NCBI GenBank assembly: GCA_004017535.1
Contig: SAJS01000001.1
Location: 558,001-622,000, forward strand
Length of the DNA: 64,000 bases
Origin: Mesorhizobium sp.
GTDB lineage: Bacteria; Pseudomonadota; Alphaproteobacteria; Rhizobiales; Rhizobiaceae
Reading direction: 5' to 3'
The translations under genes and the position numbers were made by a program. Under the pieces are notes generated by a model, which made no database searches, was not told the origin of the DNA, and worked only from the letters and a program-made list of their open reading frames with translations. Every line of letters begins with the position of its first letter. Within the stretch, counting starts at the first letter, position 1. Of this stretch, positions 56,075 through 64,000 are shown piece after piece.

Positions 56075-56548
56075 TCACTGCGACTTGGCCTTGACTGCCG
56101 CGAACAGGTCGTCGGTCTGCTTCTTGAACGTGGCGAGGTCGACCTGGCTGCCGTTGAGCATCGTCGACCAGTGGCGCACGATCGCCGCCATCGCGATGGC
56201 CTCCTTGATCTCCTCGTCGCTCGCGCCATTCGCCTTGGCCGCCAGCGTGTGGAAATAGATGCAGTACTGGCAGGGGATCTGCGAGGCGACCGCGAGGCCC
56301 ATCAGTTCCTTGGTCTTGCCGTTGAGGGCAGTATTCGGATTGAGCTGCACGCCCTTGATCTCGGCCCAGGCGCCCGCCACCGCGACATCCGGCAGCGTCT
56401 TGAACATATCCGGCACCGTGCCGAGCGTGGCCTGGATGTCCTTGTAGGCGGCGGTCGCCGAAGCGTCTTCAGCCCGCGCCGGGGTGATGGCCAGCAATGC
56501 GCCCGCGGCAAAGGCTAGCAATCCGATCTTGCGATTGAGTTTCAGCAT
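56075..56548 (-). CDS. Exported carboxymuconolactone decarboxylase/AhpD-like protein
   Basis: The 157-residue precursor has a signal peptide (MLKLNRKIGLLAFAAGALLA then ITPARA) followed by a CMD domain with the redox pair and His, IPCQYCIYFHTLAAKANGAS, and DEEIKEAIAMAAIVRHWSTM. AhpD-type proteins use CxxC plus His for peroxidase-like or disulfide activity. Export to the periplasm is uncommon for the family. ATG 56548 has GGAGG just upstream; MEDEM at 56560 is an alternative. The LuxR-type fusion regulator ends 99 bp upstream. Confidence 0.88.
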   Translation of the reverse strand: MLKLNRKIGLLAFAAGALLAITPARAEDASATAAYKDIQATLGTVPDMFKTLPDVAVAGAWAEIKGVQLNPNTALNGKTKELMGLAVASQIPCQYCIYFHTLAAKANGASDEEIKEAIAMAAIVRHWSTMLNGSQVDLATFKKQTDDLFAAVKAKSQ

Positions 56549-56619
56549 TTCATCCTCCATTAGCAGCGCCTTCCTGGCTGCCTGCACGGGGAGAATTGAT
56601 ACCTCCTAAGGCTTTCCCA

Positions 56620-56635
56620 CCGCTTCGCCCGAAAG
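56620..56635. promoter_or_regulatory. Shared 16-bp element, copy 2
   Basis: This is the same CCGCTTCGCCCGAAAG as at 55065-55080, here 72 bp upstream of the exported CMD protein start and 12 bp after the stop of the fusion regulator. It is followed at 56637-56646 by the second shared word GCCATGGCAC. A transcription-factor site for the neighbouring LuxR-type protein is the leading idea, without proof. Confidence 0.55.
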
Positions 56636-56646
56636 CGCCATGGCAC

Positions 56647-58200
56647 TCATGGCCCGTCCGGGCCAGCATGCCTGGCCGAGAATGCCGCTGCCGCCGCTCG
56701 CGACGGCAGGTCGAGCTTGAGCAATATGTTGGCGACATGGCGCTTGACCGTGTGCTCGCTGAGGTCGAGCTCGGCGGCGATCGCGGCGTTGCTCTTGCCG
56801 TCGGCGATCAGGCTCACCACCTCGCTCTCGCGAGCCGTCAGCGTTGCCGGTTCGGCCGGCTTGGGCTTGGGACGGCAGGCCGGCTCCAGATGCTGTTCGG
56901 CCGTCACCTGCACCAGCGCCAGCGGCTCGTCCAATTCGTCGAGGCTGATGCGGCCGGCATCGGTGAAATGTAGCCCCGAACCCGCGGCGAGGTCGGCGAC
57001 CAGCCTTGAGCAGAGGATGTGGCCGCGTTCGGCATGGGCGGCAAGCTGCATGGCCACACGCGCTGTCAGCCCCGTCGGCGGTCCGCGTATTTCGATCTCG
57101 CCGACATGCACCCCTTGCGCGCTTGCCACGCCGATTTCCTGGGCCGCCTCACGCAGCAGCGCCGCGCAGCGCACGGCACGCGCCGGGCCATCGAAGCGCG
57201 AGATCATCAGCTCTCCATGCGTGCCGGCGACGCGCCCGCCATGGCGGCCGACCAGAACGCGCCAGTTCTCCTGGAAGCGCAGGCTGCGTTCGCTCCACAA
57301 CCGATCGCCAAGCCGCGCGGTGTCGTAGATGCGTGTCACCAGAAGTGCCGCGAGCACGCGTTCCACATCGGCCACCGCCGGTTCTCCAGTCAGGAACTCC
57401 TCGATCAGGTCAGCCACGCGGTCGACGTCGCCGGTCCAGATCGGGTGGTCGCGCCCCGAAATCTCGACCAGTCGCGCGCCTGAGATCTTTCTGGCCAGGA
57501 AGCGGCTGGCGTCGGGATCGACTCGGGCGTCGTTGCGGCGATGGATCAGGTATGTCGGCACGCTGATCGTCCCGAGCATGTCGCGCACGTCTATGCCGGC
57601 ATTCATGCGGGCAAGCGCCGCCGCGGCCGTCGGGCTGGCCGACAGTCGTTCGAACCGGGCCCACCACTGAGTGAAGTGGGTATCGTCGATCCGGCCCGGC
57701 GCGAAATTGGGTAAGGTGGCGCCGGTGCCCCAGGATGTTTCCGCGGTTTCGATGAAGGCTTCCAGGCGCTCCGGCGGCATCACCCATTTGTGGAAATGCG
57801 CATAGCCGCCGTAAAGCACCAGCGCCCGCGTCCGCTCCGGATAGGTCGCGGCGAACAGCATCGCCATCGGCGCGCCTTCCGAGGCCCCGAGGATCGCCGC
57901 GCGGCCGCTGCCGGTGGCGTCCATCACCGCCCGGACATCGTCCATGCGCGTCTCAAGGCTGGGCAGGTGGCGGGTGTCGACACGGTCGGAAAGACCGGTG
58001 CCGCGCTTGTCGAAGAGGATCAGCCGTGAGAAGGCGGAGAGCCGTTTCAAGAGGCGACTGTAGCCCTCGTCTTCCCAATGCAGGTCGAGATTGGAGATGA
58101 AGCCCGGCACGAAGACGAGATCGAAAGAGCCCTGGCCGATCACCTGATAGGCGATCCGCACATCCCCGCTACGGGCGTATCTGGTCTCGATCGGCCTCAC
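56647..58200 (-). CDS. Alpha/beta-hydrolase - degenerate class III cyclase - LuxR fusion regulator
   Basis: The 517-residue protein has three parts. Residues 1-270 are an alpha/beta hydrolase with the nucleophile elbow GASEGAP (Ser about 107) and a late His in SGRDHPIW. Residues about 270-430 match class III adenylate/guanylate cyclases (TARLGDRLWSE, VGRHGGRVAG, FDGPARAVRCAALLRE, GVHVGEIEIRG), but both metal-binding Asp positions are replaced (VTRIYDT; THGELMISRF). Residues about 450-505 are a LuxR/NarL helix-turn-helix (LTARESEVVSLIADGKSNAA, IAAELDLSEHTVKRHVANIL). It is probably a soluble ligand-sensing transcription factor. The start is GTG 58200. It precedes the CMD/SnoaL/FAD gene run on the same strand. 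Confidence 0.9.
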   Translation of the reverse strand: MRPIETRYARSGDVRIAYQVIGQGSFDLVFVPGFISNLDLHWEDEGYSRLLKRLSAFSRLILFDKRGTGLSDRVDTRHLPSLETRMDDVRAVMDATGSGRAAILGASEGAPMAMLFAATYPERTRALVLYGGYAHFHKWVMPPERLEAFIETAETSWGTGATLPNFAPGRIDDTHFTQWWARFERLSASPTAAAALARMNAGIDVRDMLGTISVPTYLIHRRNDARVDPDASRFLARKISGARLVEISGRDHPIWTGDVDRVADLIEEFLTGEPAVADVERVLAALLVTRIYDTARLGDRLWSERSLRFQENWRVLVGRHGGRVAGTHGELMISRFDGPARAVRCAALLREAAQEIGVASAQGVHVGEIEIRGPPTGLTARVAMQLAAHAERGHILCSRLVADLAAGSGLHFTDAGRISLDELDEPLALVQVTAEQHLEPACRPKPKPAEPATLTARESEVVSLIADGKSNAAIAAELDLSEHTVKRHVANILLKLDLPSRAAAAAFSARHAGPDGP

Positions 58201-58314
58201 GCGAACTACCCCGCCCGGCCAGACGACTTTCTGCAGCCAACCATAGCAGAGCCGTGCCGATAGCGGCAGCTTAAACTTTAGCGGAAAGGAATATAACGCC
58301 GTCCGGTCGCTACA

Positions 58315-58626
58315 TCATTCCTGCGAAGCGGCGATATCGGCCGGAAAGGCTGTGACCCCAAGCTTCCTGTCGGCCTCCGCAGGGGAGATCGGGCGCTTGA
58401 TCCTGGCCGAAGCCGCGGTCACCAGCTCGTCGAAATCCTCAGCGTCGCCGTCGAGCAGCTCGAAAAGCTGCCGCCGCATCCGTGGCTCCCAGAACCTATT
58501 GATGTGCTCGGCCAGCCCGGCAATGCCTTCCTCGCGCGGCTTAGAATGGAAGAAGGTCGCGATCTGGTTGGCCATGCGCACCAGCTTTTCCCTGGTGCTG
58601 GCGATGTGGTCTTCGTCATGCGACAT
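58315..58626 (-). CDS. fdsD: Formate dehydrogenase delta subunit
   Basis: The 103-residue protein has the FdsD pattern: KLVRMANQIATFFHSKPREE, GLAEHINRFWEPRMRRQLFE and KRPISPAEADRKLGVTAFP. FdsD is needed for maturation or stability of the NAD-linked formate dehydrogenase. ATG 58626 overlaps the end of fdhD by 11 bp, and it is the last gene of the operon. The gap to the fusion regulator (58201-58314) is too short for another gene and holds that regulator's promoter. Confidence 0.92.
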   Translation of the reverse strand: MSHDEDHIASTREKLVRMANQIATFFHSKPREEGIAGLAEHINRFWEPRMRRQLFELLDGDAEDFDELVTAASARIKRPISPAEADRKLGVTAFPADIAASQE

Positions 58627-59446
58627 GCTTGGCAACTCCGGAAGCCACCCGTTCCGGGTGGGTGAAAATATCGAAATCGTCGCCGCGCACCAGCGCCACC
58701 AGCGTCATCCCGGCGGTATCCGCCGTGCGGATGGCAAGCGCCGTCGGCGCCGAAACCGCCATGATGATCGAAGCGCCGATGGCGGCCGTCTTCTGCACCA
58801 TCTCGACCGAGACGCGCGAGGTCACCACGACCGCGCCGCTCGCGCCATCGATGCCGGCTTTGGCCAGCGCGCCGGCGAGTTTGTCCAGCGCATTGTGGCG
58901 GCCGACATCCTCGCGCGCCATCACGATGCCCTTGCCGGGGACGTAGAAGCCCGCGGCATGCACCGCGCCGGTCTCTGCGTGCAACGGCTGCTGCTTCGAC
59001 AGCAGGCGGACGGCGCTTGTTATATCTTCCGCTTGAAGCGTAAGTCGTAACGCACCAACAGCGTCGACCGAGCGCATTGCCTCCTCGATGGATTCGATGC
59101 CGCACAAGCCGCAGCCGACCGGTCCCGCCAGCCGCCGACGCCTTGCCTGGAAGCGCGTGTTGGCCTGGTCCTTCAGCCTGATCTGGATGTCGATGCCGGC
59201 GCCGAGATCCTCGACCTCGATCGCCTCGATCTCTTTCGGGTCGGCGATGATGCCTTCTGTCAGCGAGAAGCCGAGCGCGAAATCCTCGAAATCGGCGGGG
59301 CTCGCCATCATGACCGCATGCGTGGTGCCGGCAAAGGAGAACGCCACCGGCGTCTCTTCCGGCACCATGCGATTCGCGGCAGCGGTACCGCCGGCGCGAT
59401 GCGCGAGCCGCGTAATTTGCGTCGTCGCTTTGCGGCGCGCGCCCAA
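58616..59446 (-). CDS. fdhD: Formate dehydrogenase accessory sulfurtransferase FdhD (FdsC)
   Basis: The 276-residue protein has the FdhD substrate-Cys loop VGCGLCGIESIEEA, the central LHAETGAVHAAGFY and MAREDVGRHNALDKLAGAL, plus a C-terminal VSAPTALAIRTADTAGM. FdhD/FdsC carries sulfur to the molybdenum cofactor of formate dehydrogenase and protects it. The start is TTG 59446, supported by GGAG six nt upstream overlapping the fdsA stop. Its position between fdsA and fdsD is canonical for the fdsGBACD operon. Confidence 0.95.
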   Translation of the reverse strand: MGARRKATTQITRLAHRAGGTAAANRMVPEETPVAFSFAGTTHAVMMASPADFEDFALGFSLTEGIIADPKEIEAIEVEDLGAGIDIQIRLKDQANTRFQARRRRLAGPVGCGLCGIESIEEAMRSVDAVGALRLTLQAEDITSAVRLLSKQQPLHAETGAVHAAGFYVPGKGIVMAREDVGRHNALDKLAGALAKAGIDGASGAVVVTSRVSVEMVQKTAAIGASIIMAVSAPTALAIRTADTAGMTLVALVRGDDFDIFTHPERVASGVAKHVA

Positions 59447-59449
59447 GGA

Positions 59450-62362
59450 CTACTCCGCCGCCGCCAGCGGGGCGATACGCCGGCTCTGCCGGGCCTGCTC
59501 GTTGTAGTCCTTCTGCCAGTCGGTCGGGCCGTTGGACGGCGCCACCTGCACGGCGGTGACCTTGTATTCCGGACAGTTCGTCGCCCAGTCCGAGAAGTCG
59601 GTCGTGATCACGTTCGCCTGCGTGTCCGGATGGTGGAAGGTCGTGTAGACGACGCCCGGCGACACGCGGTCGGTGATCAGAGCGCGAAGCGTGGTTTCGC
59701 CGGAGCGGCTCGCCAGCCGCACCCAGTCGCCGTCACGGACACCGCGAACCTCGGCGTCATGCGGATGGATCTCCAGCCGGTCCTCGGCATGCCACGCGAC
59801 GTTCTCGGTGCGCCTGGTCTGCGCGCCGACATTGTACTGCGACAGGATACGGCCGGTGGTGAGCAGCAGCGGATAGCGCGGGCCGGTCCGCTCGTCCGTC
59901 GCGACATATTCGGTGCGGATGAACTTGCCCTTGCCGCGGACGAAGCCGTCGACATGCATGATCGGCGTGCCGAGCGGGGCTTTCTCGTTGCAGGGCCACT
60001 GCACCGAGCCGACGCGGTCCAGCAGCTCGAACGAGACGCCGGCGAAGCTCGGCGTCGTCTTGGCGATCTCGTCCATGATCTCAGACGGATGGGTATAGTT
60101 CCAGTCGAGCCCGATGGCGCGGGCAAGCTCCTGCGTCGCCTCCCAGTCGGCGTAGCGCGCCTTCGGCTCGATCACCTTGCGCACCATGTTGATGCGGCGC
60201 TCGGCATTGGTGAAGGTGCCGTCCTTCTCGAGGAAGGTCGAACCCGGCAGGAAGACATGCGCGTAGTTCGCCGTCTCGTTGAGGAAAAGGTCGTGCACGA
60301 CGACGCATTCCATAGCGGCGAGGCCGCCGGCGACATGCTTGGTGTCGGGATCGGACTGCAGGATGTCCTCGCCCTGGATGTAGATGCCCTTGAACGAGCC
60401 GTCGACGGCGGCATCCAGCATGTTGGGGATGCGCAGGCCCGGCTCGTCGTCCAACTTCACGCCCCACAGGCTCTCATAGATGTCGCGCACGGCTTCGCCC
60501 GAGATGTGGCGGTAGCCCGGCAATTCGTGCGGGAAGGAGCCCATGTCGCACGAGCCCTGCACGTTATTCTGGCCGCGCAGCGGATTCACGCCGACACCCG
60601 GACGGCCGATATTGCCGGTTGCCATGGCGAGGTTGGCGATCGCCATCACCGTGGTCGAGCCTTGGCTGTGCTCGGTGACTCCGAGGCCGTAATAAATCGC
60701 GCCATTGCCGCCCTTCGCATAGAGACGCGCGGCACCCCGGATGGCCTCCGGGTCGACGCCGGAGAGCTTGCCGACGGTCTCCGGGCTGTTTTCCGGGAGC
60801 GCAACGAAAGACGCCCAGTCCTGGAACTCGGCCCAGTCGCAGCGCTCGCGCACGAAGGCTTCGTTGTAGAGGCCCTCGATGACGATGACATGCGCCAGCG
60901 CCGTCAGCACCGCCACGTTGGTGCCGGGCTTCAAGGGCAGGTGATAGTCCGCCTCGATATGCGCCGATTTCACCATCTCGGTACGGCGCGGATCGATCAC
61001 GATCAGCTTGGCGCCTTGGCGCAGCCGCTTCTTCAGCCGCGAGGCGAACACCGGATGAGCGGAAGCCGGATTGGCGCCGATGATCACGGCGACATCGGTA
61101 AATTCGACCGAGTCGAAATCCTGCGTGCCGGCCGAGGTGCCGTAGGTCTGGCCAAGCCCGTAGCCGGTCGGCGAATGGCAGACGCGGGCGCAGGTGTCGA
61201 CATTGTTGTTGCGAAAGCCCTGCCGCACCAGCTTCTGGACGAGATAGGTCTCCTCGTTCGTGCAGCGCGAGGAGGTGATGCCGCCGATCGCGGTGCGTCC
61301 ATATTGATACTGGATGCGGCGGAATTCCTTTGCCGTGTGCGCGATCGCCTCTTCCCAGCTCACCTCGCGCCAGGGATCCGTGATCTTCTCGCGGATCATC
61401 GGCGACAGGATGCGGTCCTTGTGTGTAGCGTAGCCATAGGCGAACCGGCCCTTGACGCAGGAATGGCCGTGGTTCGCCTTGCCGTCCTTGTAAGGCATCA
61501 TGCGAATGACCTCGTCGTCCTTCACTTCGGCCTTGAACGAGCAGCCGACGCCGCAATAGGCGCAGGTGGTGACGGCCGAGCGCTCCGGCATGCCTTTTTC
61601 CAGCACCGTCTTCTCGCGCAGCGCGTCGGTCGGGCAGGCCTGCACGCAGGCGCCGCAGGAGACGCATTCCGAAGCGATGAAATCCTCATGCATGCCGGCG
61701 ACCATGCGCGATTCGAAGCCGCGGCCCTCGATGGTCAGCGCGAAGGTGCCCTGCACCTCTTCGCAGGCGCGCACGCAGCGCGAGCAGACGATGCACTGCG
61801 CCGGGTCATAAGTGAAATAGGGGTTGGATTCGTCGCGGGCGATATAGTCGACCGCCAGCGAGCCATGGCCGGGCGCGACGCCGCCCTCTTCCTTGACGTG
61901 ATTGCGGCCTTCGACGCCATAGCGGTTCTCGGTCAGACCGACCGACTTCGCCACCGCGTCGAACTCGCTGGCGCCGGTTCCGGCCTTCTCGTTCCAGCCG
62001 GTCGGATGATCGGAGACATAGAGTTCCATGACGCCGCGGCGGATGGCGTCGAGCCGGTCCGACTGCGTGCGCACCACCATGCCATCGCCGACCGGCGTCG
62101 TGCACGAGGCGGGCGTGCCGCCGCGGCCTTCGATCTCGACCAGGCAGACGCGGCAGGAGCCGAAGGAGTCCAGCATGTCGGTGGCGCAGAGCTTCGGGAT
62201 CTCGACCCCGCCTTCCATCGCCGCGCGCATGATCGAGGTGCCTTCCGGCACGGTGATGCTTTGCCCGTCGACCGTCAGCGTGACCTGCTTCGTCGCTTTC
62301 GACTCCGGCGTTCCGTAGTCGATCTCCTGGATGAGTGTCGGGAAGTCGGCCTTGATGTTCAT
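59450..62362 (-). CDS. fdsA: NAD-dependent formate dehydrogenase alpha (molybdenum) subunit
   Basis: This 970-residue subunit has an N-terminal 2Fe-2S domain (CATDMLDSFGSCRVCLVEIE), 4Fe-4S ferredoxin clusters (CIVCSRCVRACEEVQGTF; CVSCGACVQACPTDALR), another cluster CAYCGVGCSF, and the molybdopterin domain with the Cys that coordinates molybdenum in HSCVKGRFAYGYA (about 299). Cys, not selenocysteine, is present. It oxidises formate to CO2 and passes electrons to FdsB. The gene order and 3-nt spacing to fdhD are canonical. Confidence 0.97.
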   Translation of the reverse strand: MNIKADFPTLIQEIDYGTPESKATKQVTLTVDGQSITVPEGTSIMRAAMEGGVEIPKLCATDMLDSFGSCRVCLVEIEGRGGTPASCTTPVGDGMVVRTQSDRLDAIRRGVMELYVSDHPTGWNEKAGTGASEFDAVAKSVGLTENRYGVEGRNHVKEEGGVAPGHGSLAVDYIARDESNPYFTYDPAQCIVCSRCVRACEEVQGTFALTIEGRGFESRMVAGMHEDFIASECVSCGACVQACPTDALREKTVLEKGMPERSAVTTCAYCGVGCSFKAEVKDDEVIRMMPYKDGKANHGHSCVKGRFAYGYATHKDRILSPMIREKITDPWREVSWEEAIAHTAKEFRRIQYQYGRTAIGGITSSRCTNEETYLVQKLVRQGFRNNNVDTCARVCHSPTGYGLGQTYGTSAGTQDFDSVEFTDVAVIIGANPASAHPVFASRLKKRLRQGAKLIVIDPRRTEMVKSAHIEADYHLPLKPGTNVAVLTALAHVIVIEGLYNEAFVRERCDWAEFQDWASFVALPENSPETVGKLSGVDPEAIRGAARLYAKGGNGAIYYGLGVTEHSQGSTTVMAIANLAMATGNIGRPGVGVNPLRGQNNVQGSCDMGSFPHELPGYRHISGEAVRDIYESLWGVKLDDEPGLRIPNMLDAAVDGSFKGIYIQGEDILQSDPDTKHVAGGLAAMECVVVHDLFLNETANYAHVFLPGSTFLEKDGTFTNAERRINMVRKVIEPKARYADWEATQELARAIGLDWNYTHPSEIMDEIAKTTPSFAGVSFELLDRVGSVQWPCNEKAPLGTPIMHVDGFVRGKGKFIRTEYVATDERTGPRYPLLLTTGRILSQYNVGAQTRRTENVAWHAEDRLEIHPHDAEVRGVRDGDWVRLASRSGETTLRALITDRVSPGVVYTTFHHPDTQANVITTDFSDWATNCPEYKVTAVQVAPSNGPTDWQKDYNEQARQSRRIAPLAAAE

Positions 62363-62372
62363 CTGCCAGCTC

Positions 62373-63929
62373 CTATTCAGCCGCCACGCGCGCCGGCGCG
62401 GGCTTGAAATCCTCGGGGAAATGCGTGATCGAGCTCATCACCGGATAAGGCGTGAAGCCGCCCAGCGCGCATAGCGATCCGAACTTCATCGTGTTGCAAA
62501 GGTCGGTGACCAAAGCGAGGTTCTTCTCCGCCTCGATGCCGGCGGCTAGCCTGTCCAGAACCTCCACGCCGCGCGTCGAGCCGATGCGGCAGGGGGTGCA
62601 CTTGCCGCAGCTTTCCACGGCGCAGAATTCCATGGCGAAGCGCGCCTGCTTCAGCATGTCGGCCGTGTCGTCGAACACGGTGATGCCGGCATGGCCGATG
62701 AGTCCGTCGCGCTTGGCGAATTCCTCATAGTCGAAGGGCGTGTCGAACAGCGCGCGAGGGAAATAGGCGCCGAGCGGCCCGCCGACCTGCACCGCCTTCA
62801 CCGGACGCCCGGAAGCCGTGCCGCCGCCGATGTCGTCGACGATTTCGCCCAGTGTCAGGCCGAAGGCGGTCTCGAACAGCCCGCCATGCTTGACGTTACC
62901 CGCGATCTGGATCGGGATCGTGCCGCGCGAGCGGCCCATGCCGAAATCCTTGTAGTAGGTGGCGCCCTTGTCCATGATGATCGGCACCGAGGCCAGGCTG
63001 ATCACATTGTTGATCACCGTAGGCTTGCCGAACAACCCTTGAATGGCCGGCAGCGGCGGCTTGGCGCGCACCACGCCGCGCTTACCCTCGAGGCTGTTGA
63101 GCAGCGAGGTTTCCTCGCCGCAGACATAGGCGCCGGCGCCGACGCGGATTTCCATGTCGAAGGCGTTGGGCGAGCCCAGCACGTTGAGGCCCAGCACGCC
63201 GGCCTTGCGGGCGATCGCGACGGCCTTGTTCATCGTCGCCACCGCATGCGGATATTCCGAGCGGATATAGACGAAACCCTTGGTGGCGCCGGTGGCAATG
63301 CCGGCGATCGCCATGCCTTCGATCAGCACGAAGGGGTCGCCTTCCATGATCATGCGGTCGGCAAAAGTGGCGCTGTCGCCTTCGTCGGCATTGCAGACGA
63401 TGTATTTCTGCGCGCCAGCCGTATCCAGCACCGTCTTCCACTTGATGCCGGTCGGGAAGCCGGCGCCGCCGCGGCCGCGCAGGCCGGACTCGGTCACTTG
63501 GCTGACGACATCGGCCGGCGCCATCGCGACGGCGTTCTGCAGGCCGCGCAAGCCGCCTAGCGACTTGTAGGCATCGAGCGACAGCGGATCGTTGATGCCG
63601 CAGCGCGCGAAGGTCAGCCGCGTCTGCTTGGCGAAGAAGGGGATCTTGTCGGGCGCGCCCAGCCAGCGCTTGTGGTGACCGCCGGTGAGGAAGCCGCTGT
63701 CGAACAGGCTCTTCACGTCGGACGGCTTGACCGGCCCGTAGGCGACGCGACCCTTGTCGGTCGCAACTTCGACCATGGGCTCCAGGAAATAGGCGCCGCG
63801 CGAGCCGTTGCGCACGATCTTGGCCTCGACGCCGCGCTCCTTGAGCTCCTTCTCGATCGCCCTGGCGACCTTCTCGGCGCCGAGCGCCAGCGCGCCGGAG
63901 TCTGCGGGGATATAGATGCGCGGGATCAT
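62373..63929 (-). CDS. fdsB: NAD-dependent formate dehydrogenase beta (FMN/NAD) subunit
   Basis: The 518-residue protein has an N-terminal thioredoxin-like part and the NuoF-like part: GLRGRGGAGFPTGIKW (FMN and NADH binding), NADEGDSATFADRMIMEGDP, GAGAYVCGEETSLLNSLEG and the C-terminal 4Fe-4S site ESCGKCTPCRIGSTR (about 443) with a later CNTMKFGSLC. It takes electrons from FdsA and reduces NAD+. Its ATG overlaps the fdsG stop as ATGA; fdsA follows 10 bp downstream. Confidence 0.97.
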   Translation of the reverse strand: MIPRIYIPADSGALALGAEKVARAIEKELKERGVEAKIVRNGSRGAYFLEPMVEVATDKGRVAYGPVKPSDVKSLFDSGFLTGGHHKRWLGAPDKIPFFAKQTRLTFARCGINDPLSLDAYKSLGGLRGLQNAVAMAPADVVSQVTESGLRGRGGAGFPTGIKWKTVLDTAGAQKYIVCNADEGDSATFADRMIMEGDPFVLIEGMAIAGIATGATKGFVYIRSEYPHAVATMNKAVAIARKAGVLGLNVLGSPNAFDMEIRVGAGAYVCGEETSLLNSLEGKRGVVRAKPPLPAIQGLFGKPTVINNVISLASVPIIMDKGATYYKDFGMGRSRGTIPIQIAGNVKHGGLFETAFGLTLGEIVDDIGGGTASGRPVKAVQVGGPLGAYFPRALFDTPFDYEEFAKRDGLIGHAGITVFDDTADMLKQARFAMEFCAVESCGKCTPCRIGSTRGVEVLDRLAAGIEAEKNLALVTDLCNTMKFGSLCALGGFTPYPVMSSITHFPEDFKPAPARVAAE

Positions 63930-64000
63930 GAACGCACCTCCGCGACGATCTCTTCGATCTTCTCGTCATCGAGCCGGCCGATGACCTCGCCGTCGAGCAT
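63926..64000 (-). CDS. fdsG: Formate dehydrogenase gamma subunit, C-terminal end
   Basis: Only the last 24 codons are in the window: MLDGEVIGRLDDEKIEEIVA then EVRS and a TGA overlapping the fdsB start. This matches the end of FdsG, a NuoE-like 2Fe-2S subunit, in wording and in position. The rest, including the cluster Cys residues and any promoter, lies beyond the right edge. Confidence 0.85.
   Translation of the reverse strand: MLDGEVIGRLDDEKIEEIVAEVRS

Noticed and set aside
56647-58200. Active adenylate cyclase.
   Set aside because: Both metal-binding Asp positions appear replaced, so catalysis is unlikely. It is treated as a degenerate sensor domain.
59318-62407. Very long open frame (1029 codons) on the plus strand opposite fdsA and fdhD.
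   Set aside because: It is the antisense of two certain genes, is rich in Arg, Ala, Asp and Gly as expected for high-GC third-position shadows, and shows no domain.

Overview
The window reads as chromosomal DNA of an alphaproteobacterium of the order Rhizobiales, most likely Mesorhizobium or a close relative. The evidence is the high GC content with strong third-position bias, a rhizobial-type porin, a malic enzyme fused to a phosphotransacetylase-like domain next to mutS, a DbjA/DmlA-like haloalkane dehalogenase, the fdsGBACD-type formate dehydrogenase locus, and a RIME-like palindrome. The genus is inferred from family resemblance, not from a marker gene. No tRNA, rRNA, CRISPR array, insertion sequence or prophage was seen.

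Layout. 1-2941: murJ start and glnD (minus). 3067-8967: accessory block between glnD and mutS, holding a CueR/HmrR-type copper promoter, a copper P-type ATPase and a DUF305 protein, an aldo/keto reductase, a metallo-beta-lactamase-fold protein, and a TetR/SnoaL pair with an operator. 8990-15500: mutS, a decayed glycosyltransferase, malic enzyme. 15542-17836: terminator, porin, orphan Xre/MbcA-like protein. 18119-24076: PfkB kinase, two membrane proteins, a PEP-mutase-like protein, a secreted unknown, a frameshifted HAD phosphatase and dut. 24310-28681: Lrp regulator divergent from DUF6356 and a class II amidotransferase, an FAD oxidase, and a TetR/haloalkane dehalogenase operon. 28775-34934: prfC, RIME element, VOC protein, ilvD, ABC exporter. 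35066-43270: cytosine-deaminase-like enzyme, DMT permease, DUF805, two choline-kinase-like proteins, a methyltransferase and an FAD/GcvT dehydrogenase. 43660-47709: DeoR, Rrf2/thioredoxin-reductase-like pair, LysR, methyltransferase. 47844-53441: a polyamine/putrescine import and oxidation operon in the ydcSTUVW order. 53528-58200: a small redox cluster (FAD oxidase, two small proteins, secreted carboxymuconolactone-decarboxylase-like protein) beside a hydrolase/degenerate-cyclase/LuxR fusion regulator. 58315-64000: NAD-dependent formate dehydrogenase fdsG(partial)-B-A, fdhD, fdsD.

How the genes work together. The best supported systems are copper export under a MerR-type promoter, putrescine uptake with aldehyde oxidation, formate oxidation, and dehalogenation under a TetR protein. 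The least described system is the 53528-58200 cluster. Its three-domain regulator carries a cyclase-like domain that has lost the metal-binding aspartates, and an identical 16-bp element lies upstream of two of its minus-strand genes. Other points of note are a two-armed inverted repeat with compensatory changes (36456-36655), a structured leader before the kinase/dehydrogenase pair (43331-43379), two apparently leaderless regulator genes, and a cytosine-deaminase homologue altered in its active-site motif.
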